64,000 nt of DNA from positions 7,054,134 to 7,118,133 of the forward strand of contig JADCRB010000068.1 in NCBI GenBank assembly GCA_021464245.1, in the 5' to 3' direction. Position 1 is the first letter of the stretch, and each line of letters starts with the position of its first letter. Source of the stretch: Carallia brachiata. Its lineage: Eukaryota; Streptophyta; Magnoliopsida; Malpighiales; Rhizophoraceae. Below the pieces are notes generated by a model. It had not been told where the DNA came from. It did not search any database and was given only the letters and a program-made list of their open reading frames with translations. Below, in pieces: positions 59,193 through 64,000 of the stretch. Both the position numbers and the translations under genes were made by a program.

Positions 59193-60653
59193 AGCGTTGA
59201 TTGTTGTGCTTTTTAACGTTGATTGCTATTGAATTCTGGACAATAAATATCTGAACTTAATTGGGTGGGCAAAATATAACGCCTAATCTTTTCATTACGG
59301 CTTAAAGCTTCGTAATATCTCTGCTCAAAAGAAAAAAAAAGAAGTGTAATATCTGGACCATCTATCCTGCATTTTAGGTGGAATTCCACTATTCCATCAA
59401 GTTGGAGCGAGATCTATGGCTTGCTTCATACTTGCAATGTTAAGGAAAGTGAAAGCCACAACAAGAATGAATTGATAAATTTGTTCATCAGTCTTCACAG
59501 TGCTGTCCAAATTGTGGTGGATCTGCTGTCAGTATTCTGGAGACGAGTAGAGTGGAGGTTTAGCCTAGAAATTTTTCACCCTGAGAGAACATTTATAAAG
59601 TTTTTTTAATTTTTTTTCTCTATGTGCACGGGAAAAAACTTTGGAATTTCGGTTTCGGAATAGGTTTAAGGACCAAGCAAAAGTGCTTAGTTCTCGATAT
59701 TGAAGAGACAGACTAAAGCCTCATTCGGTCCGAGCACGCAAACCCTTTGGTTTTACGCCTTATTAATAGAAGTGCTTTACTTTTCGGTTTGCTTTTGTCC
59801 TTTAATTGCTACCAATTTTTGCTAGGAATACAAGCAATTAACAGCCCATTACCCCACGATCGGTGCCATCAAATTTCACAAAAATAAGGTCTTTCTTTGT
59901 TTTTTTTTTTAAATCATCCAAAATGATAATATGATAATAATTCAACATACTTTTCTCATTTATAACTCAGGTTTGAATCCTAATGACATGCTTGGAAGCT
60001 TTAAGCTTCAAATGTGTCCTATTTAACTATTGACCGCACGTCACTAGTTATGAACTCTGCAATCACCGTGGTTAGTTTAAGACAAGTTCATTCTAGTTGA
60101 ATAATGCTATGATAGTGAGTCACTTCTTATAAATTGAGTTGAATGAAATATATAAAGGAGAGTTATTCTAACCCATTAGCAAATGCACGTTAACTTGAGG
60201 GTAGGCAATTTTTAAATTATATATTTTGCAAGCTAACTTCTTTCAACAATTGAAGTCTACTCTAGTGGAACACCACTGTCTCTAGCTTCCCAATTTTTTT
60301 CTAAAATTATAAGAACTAGTTTTGAAGCCCGCGATATGCATGGTTTTTTTTTATTTTAATTTGTGTGATAAAAATAAGATATTTAACATAGAGATGAAAT
60401 TAAACTTTTGAATTAAAAAAAATGAAATTATATATATTTTTAACAAAAAAATTCTAAAGTCCACCAAAATATAGAGTTGTAAGGTTCATTAGCCAAATTA
60501 CAAACAACTAAATCTTTTATAATTTCAAATTGTAAGTTTCTCAACATAATTTTCTGATTTCTCATTAGATTAGGTGCAATATTAATCAATAGGAAAAAAA
60601 AAGCATACCTCAAATTGTTTATGTTTACACAAAAAGAAAATTAATATTCAAAC
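59193..60653. other. intergenic, no gene recognised
   Basis: Near 59910-60000 the words GATAATAATTCAACATAC and CTCAGGTTTGAATCC look like an old SINE (B box), without a clear end. The frame 59421-59609 has no motif. Confidence 0.45.
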
Positions 60654-60754
60654 CTTTCTTTCAGATATGGCATATACAGATGCAGCCATCTTTTCCCCAA
60701 GATTGTGCAGTTTATCAATGCTTAAACGCTCCAAATCTTCACCCATTCTTTGCC
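60654..60754 (-). pseudogene. MADS-box K-domain exon remnant (APETALA3-like)
   Basis: Minus strand, one open block of about 100 nt reads QRMGEDLERLSIDKLHNLG then EKMAASVYAISERK and ends at an AAAG|GTTTGA donor-like site. This matches the K-box exon of AP3-type MADS factors (RMGE-L-L...EL--LE...IRERK). The acceptor is damaged (ACGG in place of CAGG after a T run) and no MADS domain or other K exons are found nearby, so it is a lone relic. Confidence 0.5.
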
Positions 60755-62425
60755 CGTAACCAAAAAAAAAAAAAAAAAAAAAAGAGAACTCAATCCAACC
60801 CAATTAATAACACTACTATTCACAAAAGCGACATTTGCGGCCAAAGAAAATAACTCACTAAACAACAACATTAAAAAAATTGACTTAATATTTACCCCAT
60901 TTGAGCAAAAAAAAAAAAAAACAACAAGAAGAAGAAAAGTCATTAATGAGCCTTAATCTATAAATTTCCAGATCAAAAGAAATAATGAAAATTATTCGAC
61001 TATATATACTACCTCTAATAGCAATAGTCACAAAAATGAGACTTCTAGCGACATCTGCAATCATCATAATTTTTAAATAGAATATATATGTCTGCAAAGA
61101 AATAACTGGCGGACAATTGTAGAGGGAAGAAACAGAAAGATAAATACTAATCACAGGGTTCGAGTCCTTCTTTGTATGTCACTTGGTAAAAGATTAAGAA
61201 CAATCATTGTGCTACATGTTTTCATGGTTCCAATAAATGTCTTCCCTGGGCGTGTACGCCATTCCCACATTGACATCATTAATCTGCACTTTATGATCAC
61301 GAATTTCATAGATGTAAATCAGACTAATTCATTTTATAAATATGACCGTAATGTGATAAATCCATGCTTGTATAAATCTACATGTTCGTGGACCAAATAA
61401 CAGTATAATCAAGTTTAATGTTAGAGGACTTGGGCACGAGGCAATACTAACAAACCCGTATCCTCCCCCAAAACTACCAAAGTTTCTATTGGAAACACGA
61501 ATCAAGTTTAATGTTAAGCAAGACAAAGAAACACCAAAAAAAAAAAAAAAAACTATGAAAAGCTTACCTGCCACAAGACATGCAACCGAGGCCAAGAAAA
61601 TAATCAGGGACGGGATGAACACAACAATCAATTAATAATCCAGTCTCCCGATCAGTCACGCAAAAAGCATAAAAATTAGGAATTGATTATTAGAACAGTA
61701 GTTTAATTAAATAGAATTTGGATGATTGTTATCTGATCAAAAATTATAATATTAAATGAATAAAAATACTTAGAATTCTAAATTTTATGAAACATGTCAC
61801 ATAAGCAAAAATAGTCTCCAAACTTATTGAGAGGATAGTTACACTTTTCTATCTCCTTTATAAATTAACGCAGCAGGAAAAAATAAATAAATAAAATACT
61901 TCATAGTTGCTTATGAATTGAATTATTTAAACAGTAGTTGAATCAATTTGAAATTGATTAGTGATTATCTGATAACAATTTAACACATTATGTTATTATC
62001 ATAACAAAATAATGAAATTAATATGAATAAAAATAATTAAATTTAAGAATTTTGTCAAAAATTAGATTTTCTCACATAAACAAAAAAAAGGCCCCCATTT
62101 TTTCTTCCTTTATAAATTAATATATTATATAGATGAGCACCAAAAATGTCAAAAAGAGTAATATTGAATGTATTAGGTGCGTTTTGAACTCAATTACACC
62201 ATAAGACGCTATGGCCTTTGTTGGTACGTTGCTCGTCCCCCATGTAGTTGGTTGAGATTGAAGGGGAGAACGACACGTGGAAGCTACGATGAGGTAATTG
62301 TTTTGCCTATACAGTTTGTGATTTTAATAATCCTTAATTTTAAGTATTACGTCCCAATTTAATGGATGTATAACGATTTTTATTAGATGTGTGACAAGAC
62401 TAATATTAGATATGCCACAAGTAGA
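60755..62425. other. mostly non-coding; short exon-like frame near 61.6 kb
   Basis: AT-rich with A runs at 60761-60783 and 61538-61552. On the minus strand 61568-61660 reads CVTDRETGLLIDCCVHPVP or, in another frame, VVFIPSLIIFLASVACLVAG (a possible membrane helix), before a good GTAAGC donor. I cannot say which, if either, is real. Confidence 0.4.
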
Positions 62426-62956
62426 ATTGTTAAAATCTCAGATTGGGTTATATTCGGATTCGGTCATTTTTAGTTTAGATTATTTTGGGTTGGATTATTT
62501 TCTGATCATGTTATATTTAGTTTTAGTTCACGTTAGATCGCTTAGGATTTGGGTTGAATTTAGGTTGATTTTAGGTCTAATTCGAAATGAGTCACTATTT
62601 TTTTAAATTACTTTTTAGTAAAGTAAAATCTTTTAATTAAATTCAAAACTTACCGGTATAATGAATTAAATATCTAAACTTAATATTCTTTATTGTATAT
62701 ATATTTATACTCTATGAAAAAGGCACCAGTTAGGATTTGGGAGAAATAAAAGAAAGTAAAAAATCAAAAAGTCTTTTATTGTTTTTAATCTTTTTTGTTA
62801 ACCTAACAGGTGATGCAAATTTAATCCGATTCTATTTAAATTTTTTTGGTCATTTTTTAGTTCAGATCACTTTTAAATTCAGATTGAAAATTTTAGTTCT
62901 TAATTTAAGTTTTTCAGATAGATTTAGGTTAGCTCACTTATTGACACTTTTAACAA
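62426..62956. mobile_element. hAT-like non-autonomous element, copy 3, with target duplication
   Basis: Flanked by the 8-bp duplication CAAGTAGA (62418-62425 and 62957-62964). Inverted ends ATTGTTAAAATC and CACTTTTAACAA. Subterminal regions carry CAGATTGGGTTATATTCGGA-like and GATTTGGGTTGAATTTAGG words, i.e. the family pattern of copies 1 and 2, degraded. The centre is AT-rich. The frame at 62737-63027 lies inside it and is not a gene. Confidence 0.7.
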
Positions 62957-62964
62957 CAAGTAGA

Positions 62965-63645
62965 CTAATGCATTTTGTAAGAGTTTCTAAATTATTGCTC
63001 ATTCAATCAATTTTGTTACAAATTTAATCAATTTTAGGGGTGTTTGATTAAGAAAGAAACCCTGAGTTACTTCTTGAGAAAAACAGTAACTTATAGTAAT
63101 TTTTTTTAACTAAATTACTCCGAACAATAAAAATTTAGTTTCTTTACTACATTATTCAGACATTTGCTTTTTTTATATATATTTTTGTTCTAATTCTTTA
63201 AAAGATTAATGATATGAGCAATTATGAAGGATTTGAAATTGCACAATATCTTTAATTTGTTTTCTTGATTTATTTACCTGTTTGCTTGCATTTGCTAGTT
63301 GTTTTCTTTTATTTTAAATTTTCTAATAAATAATAAAAAATGAGTAAAATTAAAAATTGAATATTTGCAAAAAAAAAAAACATAGAATTGCAGATTTTTT
63401 TCCTTTTCTTTTTTTTTGTTTTTACAAAAAGGTTCATAGTAGATTTATAAAACGACAACATAATTTCTCAAATAGTTATTTTATTATTTTATAACAATTA
63501 ATCAATGTTAATTTAATTGAACACTCAACTTTATTTTATTCAATAAAAACAATAACTAATAATAATAATTAGCAATTAGCAAAATAACAAAACAATTCCT
63601 TAGTTTAAGTTAGAAATAAATGTAAATCCATGCCATGAGGTAAAC
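62965..63645. other. intergenic; 3' flank of the DUF1218 gene
   Basis: AT-rich, no gene seen. Confidence 0.55.
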
Positions 63646-63885
63646 TTAATGTTGGTAAGTTGTCCCCTTGTAATTGCTTGTTAGCATCAGTGTGAGCAGC
63701 CAGAAGACAGTGGAGGAGAAAGAACACCAAGCACCGCCGCCATAAAGTTTCTCCTTAGTAGTGGGACAAGCATGGTCAAAGTCGCAGTGAAAATTGTAAG
63801 CTAAGTGAAGGTTCTCTGTAATTATTGCCCATAATAGCAATGTTGCAGCTACTCCCCCGATAAACCTGCATGCACTTGTGATCAT
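63646..63885 (-). CDS. DUF1218 membrane protein, C-terminal exon (5' part outside or lost)
   Basis: On the minus strand the frame reads FIGGVAATLLLWAIITENLH, then CDFDHACPTTKEKLYGGGAW and STVFWLLTLMLTSNY to a TAA at 63646-63648. This matches the last half of plant DUF1218 proteins (LLLWPTITE, CPTxKxGLLGGGAF, SLFWLxxLMLxDN). These are small four-helix membrane proteins; MWL1/2 members affect lignin in cell walls. A splice acceptor TGCATGCAG lies before 63865, and an ATG at 63885 precedes it in frame, so either the exon starts at 63865 with the rest beyond the window, or a shortened protein of 79 residues is made. Confidence 0.65.
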   Translation of the reverse strand: MITSACRFIGGVAATLLLWAIITENLHLAYNFHCDFDHACPTTKEKLYGGGAWCSFSSTVFWLLTLMLTSNYKGTTYQH

Positions 63886-64000
63886 TGTAATAGTATTAGT
63901 ATTAGTGTGAGAAGAAAATAGAGAAGAGACGTCGGACCCATCGCTTTGGCCTATAAATTAGAGCACACAAGAATTGAATCGCTTGACAAAACAGGCAGAG
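63886..64000 (-). promoter_or_regulatory. intron or promoter-like sequence upstream of the DUF1218 exon
   Basis: Minus strand has TAATTTATAGGCC (TATA-like) and ATGGGTCC followed by CTTCTCACACTAATACTA. A very similar block occurs in the DUF1218 pseudogene at 38228-38290 (GGCCATAAATAG, ATGGGTCC, CTCACACTAATACTA). It could be a conserved intron part or a promoter. Confidence 0.35.

Noticed and set aside
61155..61185. GGGTTCGAGTCC resembling a tRNA T-arm
   Set aside because: No acceptor, D or anticodon stems can be drawn around it; not a tRNA gene.
62737..63027. 96-codon plus-strand frame
   Set aside because: Lies mostly in the degenerate subterminal part of the hAT-like element and has no domain.

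Overview
The window is nuclear DNA of a flowering plant, almost certainly a eudicot. The evidence is the AT-rich intergenic sequence with long A/T runs, the GT-AG introns, a Dicer-like 4 (DCL4) gene with 25 coding exons, a plant SKP1 gene, and plant-type Ty1/copia, LINE, SINE and hAT-like elements. I cannot fix the species from sequence alone.

Layout. The left edge (41-251, +) holds the terminal exon of a multi-pass membrane protein. From 252 to 5.2 kb the sequence is mostly non-coding, with a possible LTR remnant, one copy of a dispersed repeat and a decayed LINE RNase H fragment. From 5.2 to 19.4 kb on the minus strand lies a complete, intact-looking DCL4. Its exons join in a continuous phase to a predicted 1608-residue protein with helicase, DUF283, PAZ, two RNase III and two dsRNA-binding domains. 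About 2 kb upstream of its start is a long fold-back element (21.4-22.6 kb). At 25.6-27.6 kb is a broken gene that resembles the N-terminal part of IDM1/ROS4-like PHD-finger proteins.

From 28.9 to 35.5 kb there is a nested insertion. A 5'-truncated LINE with a poly(A) tail and target duplication is interrupted inside its RNase H region by a Ty1/copia element. The copia element has two LTRs, a TATCC target duplication, an initiator-Met PBS and a polypurine tract, but its gag-pol is frameshifted.

From 37.7 to 51.4 kb is a gene graveyard. It contains a fragment copied from DCL4 exon 4/intron 4 linked to a repeat module seen several times, a DUF1218 pseudogene, two more LINE pieces (one split by a SINE), an oligopeptide-transporter exon and a dienelactone-hydrolase pseudogene. 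A GC-rich poly(A)-tailed retroposon lies at 53.2-53.8 kb.

At 57.5-58.7 kb (+) is an intact two-exon SKP1 gene. To its right are a SINE, a MADS-box K-domain exon remnant, two hAT-like non-autonomous elements (one on each side of SKP1), and at the right edge the last exon of a DUF1218 gene.

Functionally the two intact genes are regulatory. DCL4 makes 21-nt siRNAs for trans-acting siRNA and antiviral silencing, and SKP1 is the adaptor of SCF ubiquitin ligases. They do not form an operon-like unit, and the rest is mainly mobile DNA and decayed gene copies.
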